The translations under genes were made by a program, and so were the position numbers. From Terriglobales bacterium (lineage in GTDB: Bacteria > Acidobacteriota > Terriglobia > Terriglobales > Acidobacteriaceae): DNA of 64,000 nucleotides. The notes under the pieces are model-generated. The model was not told the DNA's origin and did not search any database. It saw only the letters and a list, made by a program, of their open reading frames with translations. The DNA lies in the NCBI GenBank assembly GCA_035764005.1, contig DASTZZ010000072.1, forward strand, positions 1-64,000, given 5' to 3'. Positions 17,352-26,066 of this stretch are shown piece by piece (positions within the stretch are counted from its first letter, which is position 1; each line of letters starts with the position of its first letter).

Positions 17352-18097
17352 CCAGCCACGCACAACGCAATCTGCTGCACGCTTACGTTGACGACGAGCT
17401 CGATCTAGTGCGAAGTATGGAATTGGAAGACCACCTCGCCGAATGCGCCGATTGCGCTCAGCAGGTGGAGAGCTTTCGAGCCTTGAGAGCTGCGTTCGCC
17501 GCTTCCGATCTGCGCTATGGTGTCGGCGACCAGTTGCGAACTCGCATAACGCAAGCTCTCGAGAAAACCGAACGTCCGCCGGTTCGCGAGCGAGGACCGC
17601 GATCGCTTTCGTGGTGGAACTGGGTTGCGGCAGCAGCTTGCCTTCTGATCGCCATTGGAGGACTGCTCCTCTATTCCGGCAACCATAGCGATGAGACCTT
17701 GGCGCGTGAACTTGTGGCCGATCATGTCCGTTCGCTTATGGCAACGCACCTGACTGACGTGCTCACCTCCGATCAACACACCGTGAAACCGTGGTTTACC
17801 GGCAAGCTCGACTTCTCGCCACGCGTGCGCGACCTCACCAGCGACGGCTTCGAACTCGTTGGCGGACGACTCGATTATGTCGACGGCCATTCGGCGGCGG
17901 CCATCGTCTATCAACGCCGCAAGCATGTGATCAACCTGTTTACCTGGCCGGCAAAGAGCGGCGACGAGTCGCCGCACACGACAGCGCAGCAGGGATTTAA
18001 TCTCATCGAGTGGACGCAGGATGGAATGTATTACTGCGCGGTTTCGGATTTGAATCAGCAGGACTTAGAAGGATTTGTGGAGTTGGTGAGACGGTAA
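17348..18097 (+). CDS. Membrane anti-sigma factor with zinc-finger domain
   Basis: A 249-residue protein with an N-terminal cytoplasmic anti-sigma zinc domain: H29, C33 and C36 form the HxxxCxxC ZAS motif (HLAECADC). One transmembrane helix follows (WNWVAAAACLLIAIGGLLLYSG, around 90-110). The extracytoplasmic domain of about 135 residues includes LTSDGFELVGGRLDYVDGHSA, seen in many ZAS-type anti-sigma proteins. It is coupled to the sigma gene upstream. The signal controlling release of the sigma factor cannot be inferred. Confidence 0.92.
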   Translation: MTSHAQRNLLHAYVDDELDLVRSMELEDHLAECADCAQQVESFRALRAAFAASDLRYGVGDQLRTRITQALEKTERPPVRERGPRSLSWWNWVAAAACLLIAIGGLLLYSGNHSDETLARELVADHVRSLMATHLTDVLTSDQHTVKPWFTGKLDFSPRVRDLTSDGFELVGGRLDYVDGHSAAAIVYQRRKHVINLFTWPAKSGDESPHTTAQQGFNLIEWTQDGMYYCAVSDLNQQDLEGFVELVRR

Positions 18098-18294
18098 AAG
18101 CGTTCTTGACTTGCCGAGCAAAGCAAGGATGACTCAAGGCCCAAGCACCCCCGACTCCTGGGATTTGCGAATCCTGCATGAGAACCGCGTATGAGCTCCT
18201 GAGGGAGATGCCAATGAGCATTCAAACGGAGACATTTCACGAGCCGGTAGTATCTTAATTGCGCTGATAAGCCACTACCCGCGAGCCAGCCAAA

Positions 18295-18323
18295 TTGCCG
18301 CATGCCTCCTGCTCCGATATACT
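18295..18323 (+). promoter_or_regulatory. Predicted promoter of rpmH operon
   Basis: TTGCCG (18295-18300) and TATACT (18318-18323) are separated by exactly 17 bp, a good sigma-70-type promoter. The start site would lie near 18330, about 40 bp before the rpmH ATG. Confidence 0.65.
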
Positions 18324-18371
18324 TATCGTTTGTCCTAAGCAAAATTTTCTGATCAGGAGTGCACTAGCAGG

Positions 18372-18527
18372 ATGCCGAAACGTACGTTTCAGCCGAACCG
18401 CCGCAGGCGCAGCAAGACTCACGGGTTCCGGACCCGCATGAAGACCAAGTCTGGCCAGGCGGTGCTGTCGCGCCGTCGTGCCAAAGGACGCAAGCGCCTG
18501 TCCGTGAAGCCCGGATTCCGCGAGTAA
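18372..18527 (+). CDS. rpmH: 50S ribosomal protein L34
   Basis: A 51-residue, highly basic protein beginning [19 protein letters not shown] and ending [11 protein letters not shown], an unmistakable bL34. It opens the conserved rpmH-rnpA-yidD-yidC cluster and is preceded by a good promoter. An AGGAG lies 14 bases before the ATG, farther than usual, so AGCAGG immediately upstream may contribute to initiation. Confidence 0.98.
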   Translation: MPKRTFQPNRRRRSKTHGFRTRMKTKSGQAVLSRRRAKGRKRLSVKPGFRE

Positions 18528-18611
18528 TCGCGACGCGTCTCCCTCTCTCCTGACATCCTCCATGAAGAGCGCATTGGCAAGACGTCCCGCAGCAGGGAGG
18601 ATGCAATCCCG

Positions 18612-19010
18612 ATGTCGATTCCCCGTGAACACCGCCTGCGCAAACACGCCGAATTTGAGCAAGTTTACCGGTGCGGGCGGCGACACTTCTCGCAGATTCT
18701 GACCGCTTTCTACCTGTTGCGTACAGGAGAGATTGGCGTAGGCCGAGGGCCCAGAGTGGGAATCACCGTTGGGAAAGCATTAGGAAAGGCAACGACGCGG
18801 AATCGAATTAAGCGCAGAGTGCGCGCCGCCGTGAGTGAAAGTCTGAAGCGGCTGACGCGCGATGTGGATGTTGTCATTAATCCGAAGAAAACGACGTTGG
18901 ACGTCGAATTTGCGCAGCTTCTGAGCGAAGTGGGCCGGGCCTTTGACGTGATCCAGCAAAAGGCAGCGATAGGCAAGTCAGTACCGTCCGCAGTAGCGGA
19001 TGGGTGTTAG
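18612..19010 (+). CDS. rnpA: Ribonuclease P protein component
   Basis: A 132-residue RNase P protein. It binds the catalytic RNA (rnpB, at about 41827 in this window) and helps process tRNA 5' ends. The N-terminal [16 protein letters not shown] and the RNR signature at 63-69 ([17 protein letters not shown]) are typical. The body ends near residue 122. The last ten residues, [10 protein letters not shown], are encoded by the left arm of a REP-like palindrome (18979-19007), and the stop codon falls at the start of the loop. The element has evidently replaced or extended the native 3' end. Confidence 0.95.
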   Translation: MSIPREHRLRKHAEFEQVYRCGRRHFSQILTAFYLLRTGEIGVGRGPRVGITVGKALGKATTRNRIKRRVRAAVSESLKRLTRDVDVVINPKKTTLDVEFAQLLSEVGRAFDVIQQKAAIGKSVPSAVADGC

Positions 19011-19051
19011 CCGCAATCTGACACACCCATCCGCTACCGCGGACGGTACTG
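18979..19051. repeat. REP-like long palindrome (29-nt arms)
   Basis: The arm at 18979-19007 and the arm at 19023-19051 are reverse complements with one mismatch, around a 15-nt loop. The core is TACCGTCCGCNGTAGCGGAT followed by GGGTG. A related, more diverged copy lies at 27464-27547 after xseA. The left arm is inside rnpA. Confidence 0.85.
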
Positions 19052-19122
19052 ATGTCGGGTGCAAACGGTACCGATACACGGATCAAAGTAGTAGAGATTC
19101 TCGTATTGCTGTCAGACGCACA

Positions 19123-19392
19123 ATGCAGACGGCGACTCCAGAGATGGCGAGTGCTCAACATGTGATCGAGCTTCTGTTGGCTTGGTACAAGCGCTGGCTC
19201 TCGCCGTTGTTCGGTAACTCGTGCCGCTTCACTCCGACCTGTTCGGAATATGCGGCACAAGCGATCACCGAACGCGGATTGCTCAAAGGAACCGGTCTGG
19301 CCGCATGGCGATTGCTGCGCTGCCATCCATTCGGCGGCAGGGGATACGATCCGGTGCCGCGCTGCGCGCACTCAGAACAACTTCGATCTTAG
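19123..19392 (+). CDS. yidD: Membrane protein insertion efficiency factor YidD
   Basis: An 89-residue YidD protein. The conserved core is [32 protein letters not shown] and [18 protein letters not shown]. It assists YidC/Sec-dependent membrane insertion. I chose the ATG at 19123 because the frame upstream is the REP palindrome region; the ATG at 19144 is an alternative. It is followed closely by yidC. Confidence 0.93.
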   Translation: MQTATPEMASAQHVIELLLAWYKRWLSPLFGNSCRFTPTCSEYAAQAITERGLLKGTGLAAWRLLRCHPFGGRGYDPVPRCAHSEQLRS

Positions 19393-19419
19393 AAATTTGC
19401 ATTCATTTGGCAGGTAACG

Positions 19420-21219
19420 TTGAGCGATTTCCAAACTCCTAATCAAGACCCAGGCGCCGAACGACGGCTCCTGCTCACCTTCGCGCTTACATTCGTCGTC
19501 ATCTTCATTACCCAGCAGTTCATCACCAAGTTCTACAAGGCACCGACTCCCCCGCAGCATCAGGAGCAGACGGCGCCACAAAATCCAACTCAGCAGCCTG
19601 TTGCATCGGCGCCTGCGACGACTCCTGCTGCTGCTTCGCCGACGACGAAGAAGCCGAAACAGAACTCCAGTGCTCCGCCGCCAGCGGCAGCTCCAGCGAA
19701 GCAGGCGAACAGCGAATCGACGACGCTGGTTGAGAATGATCTTTTCAAAATAACGTTCAGCAATCACGGAGGCGTTGCCAAATCTTGGGTGCTGAAGAAA
19801 TACAAGGATGACAAGGGCAATCCACTGGAGTTGGTCAACTCCATTGCCGGACCGCAGTACGGATATCCGCTGTCACTGTTCACCTACGACGAATCGCTGC
19901 GCAAAAAGCTGAACGACGCACTTTACGTCTCAACCGAGAAGCGTTCTGGAAATCAGCGCTTCGTCACCTTCGAGTACTCCGATGGCGATGTGGCGGTCAC
20001 GAAAAAGTTCACCTTTGGTGAAACCTACGTGATTCGCGTCGAGACCTCAGTAACGCAGAAGGGCAGCACGGTTTCCGCTTATCCGTGGTGGCCTGCAGGC
20101 TTTGGCGACGAAACGGTCTCGTCCTCCTACGCTGCTGCTCGAATCGATATCGATCGCGAGGACAAGATCGATCGCACCTCGTACAAAAAAGTCTCCGGGG
20201 GGGCGACCATCAATGGGCCGTTTAACTGGGCGGCTTCTGCGGATCAATACTTTGCTGCCGTCTTCATGCCCGATGATCCCGACCACGTCTCACTGGTAAC
20301 TTTCCACAACGAAATCAAGATTCCAAAGAATCTGGACAAGCCCGATCCCAACGACATGGAGAAGGTTCCCGTTCTGGGAGCAGCGGTAGGAACTCCGGGC
20401 GGCGCGACCAGCGAGCGTGTGTTCGTGGGACCGAAGGCGCTCGATGTGATCTCCGACATCCATTCTTACGCTGCGGCTGCGAGCACAGTGCAACAGCCGA
20501 ATGGCCCCACGCTGGAGAAGCTGATTGATTTCGGATTCTTCTCCTTTTTCGCCAAGCCCCTGTTCCAGTGGCTGGTTTGGACGAACGAGCACTGGACCAG
20601 AAATTATGGTTGGGCAATTCTCGTCCTGACGGTGATCATCTATATCGCGTTAATACCGGTGCGCATCTCGACTATGAAGTCGGCGATGCGGATGCAGAAG
20701 ATCCAGCCGCAGGTCCAGGCCATCAATGACAAGTACAAACGCTACAAGCTAACCGATCCGCGGCAGGCAGAAAAAAACCGCGAGCTTCAGGATTTGTACA
20801 AGCGCGAGGGGGTGAATCCGCTGGGTGGGTGTCTGCCGAACCTGATTCAGCTTCCCTTTCTCTGGGCCTTCTATACCATGCTCGGCAGCGCGATCGAATT
20901 GCGTCATGCCGGCTGGTTGTGGATCACCGATCTCTCCAGTCCGTCGCACCTGCTGACCATCTTCTTCATCATCTCGATGTTCGCCATGCAGATCATCACG
21001 CCGCAGGCCGGTATGGACCCGGCGCAGCAGAAGATGATGCAGTTCACTATGCCGTTGCTGCTGGGCGTCTTTACGTGGAATCTCTCGGCAGGACTGAGCC
21101 TCTACTGGGCGGCTGGAAATCTGATCGGAATCCTCCAGCAGTTGGGCTTCAACCGCACCAAGTTTGGGCAGGAAATGCGGGCGCACATGCAGAAGCGGGC
21201 GATGATGAAGAAGAGGTAA
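19420..21219 (+). CDS. yidC: Membrane protein insertase YidC
   Basis: A 599-residue YidC/Oxa1 insertase. It has an N-terminal transmembrane anchor (LLLTFALTFVVIFITQQFI), a low-complexity Pro/Ala/Gln-rich linker (about 45-95), a large periplasmic beta-supersandwich domain, and the C-terminal insertase core from about residue 365 (FGFFSFFAKPLFQWLVWTN, then LTVIIYIALIPVRI, GGCLPNLIQLPFLWAFYTML and LYWAAGNLIGILQQ). The start is a TTG at 19420. It ends the rpmH cluster; the jag and mnmE genes often found next are absent, and a convergent gene ends 6 bp away. Confidence 0.97.
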   Translation: MSDFQTPNQDPGAERRLLLTFALTFVVIFITQQFITKFYKAPTPPQHQEQTAPQNPTQQPVASAPATTPAAASPTTKKPKQNSSAPPPAAAPAKQANSESTTLVENDLFKITFSNHGGVAKSWVLKKYKDDKGNPLELVNSIAGPQYGYPLSLFTYDESLRKKLNDALYVSTEKRSGNQRFVTFEYSDGDVAVTKKFTFGETYVIRVETSVTQKGSTVSAYPWWPAGFGDETVSSSYAAARIDIDREDKIDRTSYKKVSGGATINGPFNWAASADQYFAAVFMPDDPDHVSLVTFHNEIKIPKNLDKPDPNDMEKVPVLGAAVGTPGGATSERVFVGPKALDVISDIHSYAAAASTVQQPNGPTLEKLIDFGFFSFFAKPLFQWLVWTNEHWTRNYGWAILVLTVIIYIALIPVRISTMKSAMRMQKIQPQVQAINDKYKRYKLTDPRQAEKNRELQDLYKREGVNPLGGCLPNLIQLPFLWAFYTMLGSAIELRHAGWLWITDLSSPSHLLTIFFIISMFAMQIITPQAGMDPAQQKMMQFTMPLLLGVFTWNLSAGLSLYWAAGNLIGILQQLGFNRTKFGQEMRAHMQKRAMMKKR

Positions 21220-21224
21220 ATTTT

Positions 21225-22997
21225 CTAGTGGTCTTGTCTTCTTTGAAGAGTATGCGGGGCAGCACGCGCGATATGTCGTGTAAAGCTCAGCGTTCCCAGG
21301 CGGCCGTTCCGCATGTCCATCACACCGACCTTCAGAAGAAAGGTCCCAGATGGCAAGGCAAAATCCTGATTAAAAGTCAGCAGTTCTTTATCAGCCTGAG
21401 CAAATTGTTGGACGTTCAATTCCGAGTGAAAAGTTCCCGCATGAGCGGCTACCTGACTTCCTCGCGGATCATAGATCCGCACGGCATATTCGATATCTCC
21501 TTGCTGCATGCGATCAGCAACGGCTCCGAAGGAAAGGGCCTTGGGAGGGACAAAGTAGGTTATCCGAAGTCTCCCATTGTTTTCCCGATCGGTAACTCTC
21601 GCCACGAACGGAAGCGTCCTCATTTCTGGTGCTCCAATGCGCAAAGATCGTACTAGCTCGTTCTCGGCCCGTTGACGGGATGCCTCGTTGGGAGTTGCGA
21701 TTTCAGCAGCCGCGAAGTAGCCGCTGCGAGCACGAATGTCGAAGTGAGGCTTCGTCGCTACTTTGATCTTAACTTCACGAAAACCTCCGTCCCAATTCTG
21801 ATTTGTTGGATAATAGCCCAGCGTGTAATAGATCAAACCATCTCTGGACGCGCGATTAATCGCTTGACTGAGGAAATTCGCAGAATACGTGGCTTTTCCG
21901 CCCGTGGAATCGGCAATCCTATCCATGGTTTCATGTACCGGCAGCAACTCCAACTCTCTAGACTCGATTGCTGACCCGATTGCATTTCCTCTCAGCAAAG
22001 ATCCCGACTTCGCAGTTCCGGTGAAACCAAAATCAATCATCGCTGGACCAGATAGGCCACGCGGATCGATGGGGTAGACAGCGATTTGAGCATCCGCTAA
22101 AGCGTTGGTCACTGAATGCAAGAGTTGTTCATAGCTCGTAATGGGACCACCATCGCCCTCGCGAAGGTACAATGGAAACCCCGACGAAATCCAAATGAGC
22201 TTCTTTCGACCTGGAATCCCGGATGCTGCTCGTGCAACGTCCAGCAGAGCCTCTAATGTGATCCTGATTCTCGAATCACCAATATTTTTGTCAAGGTCTG
22301 CTTCAGTCTGCGTGACCTCGCGCTGACTGCGAATCGACTCTTCAGAAACATCAGCAGATTCACTTACAATTTTCAGGTGTTCTGCATGAGAGATCGAGCG
22401 GGAGTGTTCTTTGCCGTAGCGTATCAGAGCTGTGGCGGCTTCAGATGGCAGATTCGTGACATCTTTAACGACGCGCAAATAGTTGTGAAGAACATAGACT
22501 GCAAATGATCGACCGTGCGCCGCTGACTGCAGATATTGGACGGTCTCCTGACATGCTCGCGCCGACTGCAGTACATCTGTGTTGAGTTCGTCCAGGACAA
22601 TGACCGTAAGGTCTTGAGCTGGATCAGTAATGCCGGAATTGGAATATACATCGCGGGTCTCATTGGTCGTCGAGCTCGGAACCCTTGGTCCCTCTGGACT
22701 GGTCGATTCCGATCCAATGGCCTTAGATTGATGGTATGAGAATCCTCGAATTTCTTGAGCTTTTCCGTCCTCAAGAAGTGAGAAGTCAGAAGCTTTTAGA
22801 CCGGGGACAGGATTTCCAGCACTGTCGGTGACGACGGCGTCAATCAATACCAATCGGGTCGTCGTCCGCAGAGTGGTCGGTGCAGGACGCTGTTCATCGA
22901 CCGCCTGCGATATCATTTCTTGCTGCGCCGGGGCAATTGAGGACACAAGAATCAGGATCAGAGTCAGAGCAATTAACAATCGAGTTCGATTACTCAC
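21225..22997 (-). CDS. Secreted VWFA-related domain protein
   Basis: A 590-residue exported protein. I chose the GTG at 22997 because GGGGAG lies 8 bp upstream and it gives a compact signal peptide (SNRTRLLIALTLILILVSSIAPAQ); an ATG at 23024 is an alternative. After about 45 residues comes a motif block common in 'VWFA-related Acidobacterial domain' proteins: RLVLIDAVVTDSAGNPVPGL, then SLLEDGKAQEI, then DLTVIVLDELNTD, and later IPGRKKLIWISSGFPLY and YYTLGYYPTN. The divalent-metal site of true VWA domains is not clearly complete. Function is unknown; such proteins are abundant in Acidobacteriota. Its 3' end is 6 bp from the convergent yidC. Confidence 0.82.
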   Translation of the reverse strand: MSNRTRLLIALTLILILVSSIAPAQQEMISQAVDEQRPAPTTLRTTTRLVLIDAVVTDSAGNPVPGLKASDFSLLEDGKAQEIRGFSYHQSKAIGSESTSPEGPRVPSSTTNETRDVYSNSGITDPAQDLTVIVLDELNTDVLQSARACQETVQYLQSAAHGRSFAVYVLHNYLRVVKDVTNLPSEAATALIRYGKEHSRSISHAEHLKIVSESADVSEESIRSQREVTQTEADLDKNIGDSRIRITLEALLDVARAASGIPGRKKLIWISSGFPLYLREGDGGPITSYEQLLHSVTNALADAQIAVYPIDPRGLSGPAMIDFGFTGTAKSGSLLRGNAIGSAIESRELELLPVHETMDRIADSTGGKATYSANFLSQAINRASRDGLIYYTLGYYPTNQNWDGGFREVKIKVATKPHFDIRARSGYFAAAEIATPNEASRQRAENELVRSLRIGAPEMRTLPFVARVTDRENNGRLRITYFVPPKALSFGAVADRMQQGDIEYAVRIYDPRGSQVAAHAGTFHSELNVQQFAQADKELLTFNQDFALPSGTFLLKVGVMDMRNGRLGTLSFTRHIARAAPHTLQRRQDH

Positions 22998-23052
22998 CTT
23001 GTTTACTCCCCGCCCTAAATGCATCGCCCATCTTCCTCGAAGGGCCGGCACC

Positions 23053-23490
23053 TCACAACGAATGCATCGCGCACTCTACGCACGGGCACTGGAGCCGCAG
23101 GAACTCCCACGAATAAATCCCGCTGCTGTGCCCATCATTCCAATGGAAATTGATCGCGTATTTGCCGACAGGATTGACTTCCGTCGGTCGGGCTGGCTCC
23201 TTATACATCGGCAGTGCGCCAGGTTTGGGCTTTGACGGCTGACCGATTTCTCGTCCGCTGTTCTCGCGCTCTTCATTGCAGGTGGCGCAGGGGCAAGCGT
23301 CGCGCAGCCACGCGAATGAGTAGTGGCTGCGATGGCCGTCTCGCCATTCGATGTCCATTCCTTGGCCGGTGCTTTTTTGCACCTTCACTGATTTGGGATC
23401 AGTAGCGGCAAAGGGAAGGACGCGGCTTTCCTCTGCCTGAACTCGGACCATCTCCTCGGCCGGTCCGGTCTTGATGGGTTCGTGGGACAT
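23053..23490 (-). CDS. DUF971-domain protein (gamma-butyrobetaine hydroxylase N-terminal-like)
   Basis: A 145-residue protein containing one DUF971/GBBH-like domain. WRDGHRSHYSFAWLRDACPCATC and the later WNDGHSSGIYSWEFLRLQCPC are the diagnostic repeats; the Cys pairs probably bind zinc. An insert of about 35 residues separates them. Related domains occur with iron-sulfur cluster or Mrp-type proteins, but no such gene adjoins this one. Function is not assigned. Confidence 0.8.
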   Translation of the reverse strand: MSHEPIKTGPAEEMVRVQAEESRVLPFAATDPKSVKVQKSTGQGMDIEWRDGHRSHYSFAWLRDACPCATCNEERENSGREIGQPSKPKPGALPMYKEPARPTEVNPVGKYAINFHWNDGHSSGIYSWEFLRLQCPCVECAMHSL

Positions 23491-23553
23491 CAGAAACAGT
23501 ATGACATTGGTACGCCGGAAAGTACGGATGCACGAACTCTAAAGATTCATCCC

Positions 23554-23721
23554 ATGCTTACGCCTGGCGCTGTGGTCGGTGTCCATGTCATAGTAGCTAC
23601 CTTCTTGGGAGGCGCTTCCGTGATAGATCATGAAAAGCTTCAAAACGGACGGCTCTGGGGTTATATGACCGGTATAGCCGTTTTCGTGGCGGTTGTGGCC
23701 TGGAAATTGGTGACCCGCTGA
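23554..23721 (+). CDS. Small hydrophobic protein, hypothetical
   Basis: A 55-residue reading frame from the ATG at 23554, with two predicted membrane helices (GAVVGVHVIVATFLGGASVI and YMTGIAVFVAVVAWKLV) separated by a charged loop. The frame also stays open back to a GTG at 23482, which would overlap the DUF971 gene. No clear ribosome-binding site is visible. The amphipathic and hydrophobic pattern favours a real small membrane protein, but the evidence is limited. Confidence 0.4.
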   Translation: MLTPGAVVGVHVIVATFLGGASVIDHEKLQNGRLWGYMTGIAVFVAVVAWKLVTR

Positions 23722-23752
23722 TGGGTCGCAGCTTGCGGCGGAACCAACGCAT

Positions 23753-23781
23753 TTGCCCGGCGCGTGGTGTTCCGGTAAAAT
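23753..23781 (+). promoter_or_regulatory. Predicted promoter of rpmB
   Basis: TTGCCC (23753-23758) and TAAAAT (23776-23781) are 17 bp apart. The start would be near 23788, giving a leader of about 125 nt before rpmB. Confidence 0.55.
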
Positions 23782-23912
23782 GAATACTTTGGGCGTTCAC
23801 GTCCGTCCCTTCTAGAGCGTCATCCGTCGTCGGCGGAGCAGGTTCCTGAAGAAATCACAAGACTTGCGGGCGCTTGTCGCCAGCGTCTGACTCAAAATCT
23901 GGAGTTCGTATC

Positions 23913-24101
23913 ATGGCACGCGTATGCGAAGTGTGCGGCAAAGGGCCGCAGTTTGGAAACAATATCAGCCACGCTCACAACGTCACCAAGCGGCGCTGGA
24001 ACGTGAATCTGCGCTCGGTGCGCGCAATTGTGCAGGGATCCCATCGACGGGTGCGCGTCTGCGCTTCGTGCCTCAAGAGCGGGAAGGTACAAAAGGCTTA
24101 G
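23913..24101 (+). CDS. rpmB: 50S ribosomal protein L28
   Basis: A 62-residue bL28 beginning MARVCEVCGKGPQFGNNISH. Two cysteine pairs (CEVC near the N-terminus and CASC near the C-terminus) mark the zinc-binding form of L28. The ATG at 23913 follows CTGGAG. A clear intrinsic terminator follows the gene, so it is monocistronic. Confidence 0.97.
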   Translation: MARVCEVCGKGPQFGNNISHAHNVTKRRWNVNLRSVRAIVQGSHRRVRVCASCLKSGKVQKA

Positions 24102-24120
24102 CACTTTCAGTTTCTCGCGA

Positions 24121-24145
24121 GCCTCCGCAAGTTGCGGAGGCTTTT
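24121..24145 (+). terminator. Intrinsic terminator of rpmB
   Basis: An 8-bp GC-rich stem (GCCTCCGC / GCGGAGGC) with a 5-nt loop is followed by TTTT, 19 bp after the rpmB stop. Confidence 0.85.
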
Positions 24146-24300
24146 GCATTTATCGCTCGCCGCTCGGTAGCCGCATCACTCCACGAACTCTGCTGTGTAC
24201 ATTCCCTCCGGTCCTGCCCTTTCGATTCCCATTCTGGAACTTTTTGAGTGAATTTGCGCCTCTGCTGTGCTGAAATCAGCCAGTTCAACTGGAGGGCTGT

Positions 24301-24846
24301 ATGCCGGATACCGTGATTGGTCAGGCTCCCCCAATTCAATCAACTTCAAAACCTTCGGCCGGCGCGCCGCCGATGAACATTTCTTACGACGGCCACAACG
24401 CCAAGGTACAGCAGCAGAGCAGCGCGCGGTCGATGATGGCGATGGCCGCGGTCAGGCGCGGAGCACACTGGTTCTACTGGATCGCCGGACTCTCCGTCGT
24501 GAATACGATTGCGGCGCTTTCGGGCGGCAACTTCCACTTTGTACTAGGCCTCGGCATCACCGAGGTGACTGACGCATTGCAAGCGCCGCAAGCGCGCATG
24601 TTCGGCTTCTTCATCGACGTGCTCGTGCTGGGCTTCTTCCTGATGTGTGGCTATTTCGGGGCGAAGGCACAGAAGTGGGCGTTCGTAATGGGAATGGCGT
24701 TCTACCTGCTCGATTCCGGAATCACGCTGCTCGCGCAGGACTGGCTGGCCTTCGCCTTCCACATCTATGCTCTGATCTGCGTCTGGCGCGGCTTCTCGCA
24801 TATCGCGAAAACACGCGCGGCGGAGCAGGTGCCTGTTCTCGGGTAA
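24301..24846 (+). CDS. Four-helix membrane protein, hypothetical
   Basis: A 181-residue protein. The first 50 residues are polar and disordered-looking. Four hydrophobic helices follow (around 57-75, 99-120, 126-145 and 148-162), for example VLVLGFFLMCGYFGAKAQKWAF. The ATG is preceded by CTGGAGG at proper spacing. I do not recognise a family. It is a single-gene unit with a strong terminator directly behind it. Confidence 0.75.
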   Translation: MPDTVIGQAPPIQSTSKPSAGAPPMNISYDGHNAKVQQQSSARSMMAMAAVRRGAHWFYWIAGLSVVNTIAALSGGNFHFVLGLGITEVTDALQAPQARMFGFFIDVLVLGFFLMCGYFGAKAQKWAFVMGMAFYLLDSGITLLAQDWLAFAFHIYALICVWRGFSHIAKTRAAEQVPVLG

Positions 24847-24863
24847 TTCTCCTTAGAAAACTT

Positions 24864-24890
24864 AAAAGGCGGGCCGACGGCCCGCCTTTT
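24864..24890. terminator. Bidirectional intrinsic terminator
   Basis: A 12-bp perfect stem (AAAAGGCGGGCC / GGCCCGCCTTTT) with a 3-nt loop has an A-run on one side and a T-run on the other. It can therefore terminate both the membrane-protein gene from the left and the PilZ gene ending at 24923 from the right. Confidence 0.9.
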
Positions 24891-24922
24891 GGTTTCGCTC
24901 AGAAGCTCAGAAGCTTAGCAGG

Positions 24923-25357
24923 TTAGGAACTGCTCTTTCTCCGATCACCCGCTCGGCGATCATGCGCTTCAGCGCGGCGATTCTTTCGGCGATCCGAACC
25001 GCGTCGCTCGATGATGCGACGATCAACTTCGGGCCAAGTTAACTCCGGCATGGCCTGAATCTTCTCGACGGTGGCGGCCACACCATAACGTCCACCCGGG
25101 CGCGAGTTCTCTACCCGGTGCACGGTCGCATGGCAGCACACCCATTTGGCAGCATCGCCGGTAACTTCCTTCGGAAGGATCATGACAATATCTACCGGGC
25201 TGCCCTCGATCACGCTGGTAGCGCATTCGAGGAAGATGCCGGACTGGCTCAGGTTCAACGCCTCCGCCGGTATCGCGTCAGAGCCGCTGTGGAGCTTTGC
25301 GGGCACCTTTACCTCCTTGCGAGGCGCACTCCTCTTCTCTGGCTGCGGCGAAACCAT
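24923..25357 (-). CDS. PilZ-domain protein
   Basis: A 144-residue protein with one PilZ domain. The c-di-GMP-binding features are RSAPR near residue 11 (RxxxR) and NLSQSG near residue 36 ([DN]xSxxG), both intact. The start at 25357 is preceded by AGGAG at 8 bp; the longer frame lacks that support. The C-terminal 35 residues are extremely Arg/Asp-rich (RRGSDRRKNRRAEAHDRR), unusual for a PilZ protein and possibly nucleic-acid or phosphate binding. The HD-GYP phosphodiesterase at 5155 acts on the same second messenger. Confidence 0.88.
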   Translation of the reverse strand: MVSPQPEKRSAPRKEVKVPAKLHSGSDAIPAEALNLSQSGIFLECATSVIEGSPVDIVMILPKEVTGDAAKWVCCHATVHRVENSRPGGRYGVAATVEKIQAMPELTWPEVDRRIIERRGSDRRKNRRAEAHDRRAGDRRKSSS

Positions 25358-25517
25358 AGCGTCTCCTGTCTGAAGGGTGTTTTGAAAAGCTGACGCAGCA
25401 TACGCCAGTTTGCGAGGAATGTACATACAACCACTGGCGAAGCATGCTCGGCGTGCATAGATTTTTCCAGCGTGAGCCGTTACAGTAGATGGTTTTCATC
25501 TTCCAGGAGGGCCCTCA

Positions 25518-26051
25518 TTGGCCTCGTCCACATTGCCGTTCGCCCAACTTGCCGATCAATGTCAGGCCGAGGGACTTTCCCCCGAGAACGCAGCCAAAAT
25601 CGCACATGAGCTTTCCCGTGCATTCGGCGTGCACGACGATGAGGTGGCTCTCTTCAAACTGGAAAAAGCTCAGCTGAAGTTTATCTACCCACCTTCATTG
25701 AGCAGCGTGGGTGCGATTCCGCTTAGCCATGCCACGTCGCTTGCCGCCAGGACTGCAAACACCAAGCGTGCGGAAATCATGAATAACTTTTCGCAAACGC
25801 GCCATGCCAGCATCTTCGAGTCGGTGCCGGTTGATTCCAAGACGCGGAGCGGCGGCACGAAATCGGAGAAGGTTGCGCTGGTGATTCAGAAAGTGATGAG
25901 CGCGCCGGTGACTGGGCCATCTGGCGTGATGGGCGTGATCCAGATCAGCCGCAAAGGAACATCACCCAAAGCTGCCGGGCCAGACTTCCAGCCAAGCGAT
26001 CTGCAGCGTTTCCTTTCAGCCGCAGGCGCTCTGGCCAAGTGCTTTACGTAG
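25518..26051 (+). CDS. GAF-like domain protein, hypothetical
   Basis: A 177-residue cytoplasmic protein starting at a TTG (25518) with a strong AGGAGG 7 bp upstream. The pattern (HELSRAFGVHDDEVALFKLE; a central ESVPVDSK; SGVMGVIQISRKG; LQRFLSAAGALAKCF at the end) resembles a GAF sensor fold, including the 'G-V-I-Q-x-S' strand and the terminal helix. There is no fused effector domain. It ends 15 bp before xseA and may be co-transcribed with it. The ligand is unknown. Confidence 0.65.
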   Translation: MASSTLPFAQLADQCQAEGLSPENAAKIAHELSRAFGVHDDEVALFKLEKAQLKFIYPPSLSSVGAIPLSHATSLAARTANTKRAEIMNNFSQTRHASIFESVPVDSKTRSGGTKSEKVALVIQKVMSAPVTGPSGVMGVIQISRKGTSPKAAGPDFQPSDLQRFLSAAGALAKCFT

Positions 26052-26066
26052 GCAGCAAGCGCAGCA

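Noticed and set aside
18372-21219. Chromosome origin next to rpmH
   Set aside because: The rpmH cluster often neighbours dnaA and oriC, but no dnaA, dnaN or DnaA-box cluster is visible upstream of rpmH here; the sigma/anti-sigma pair is there instead.
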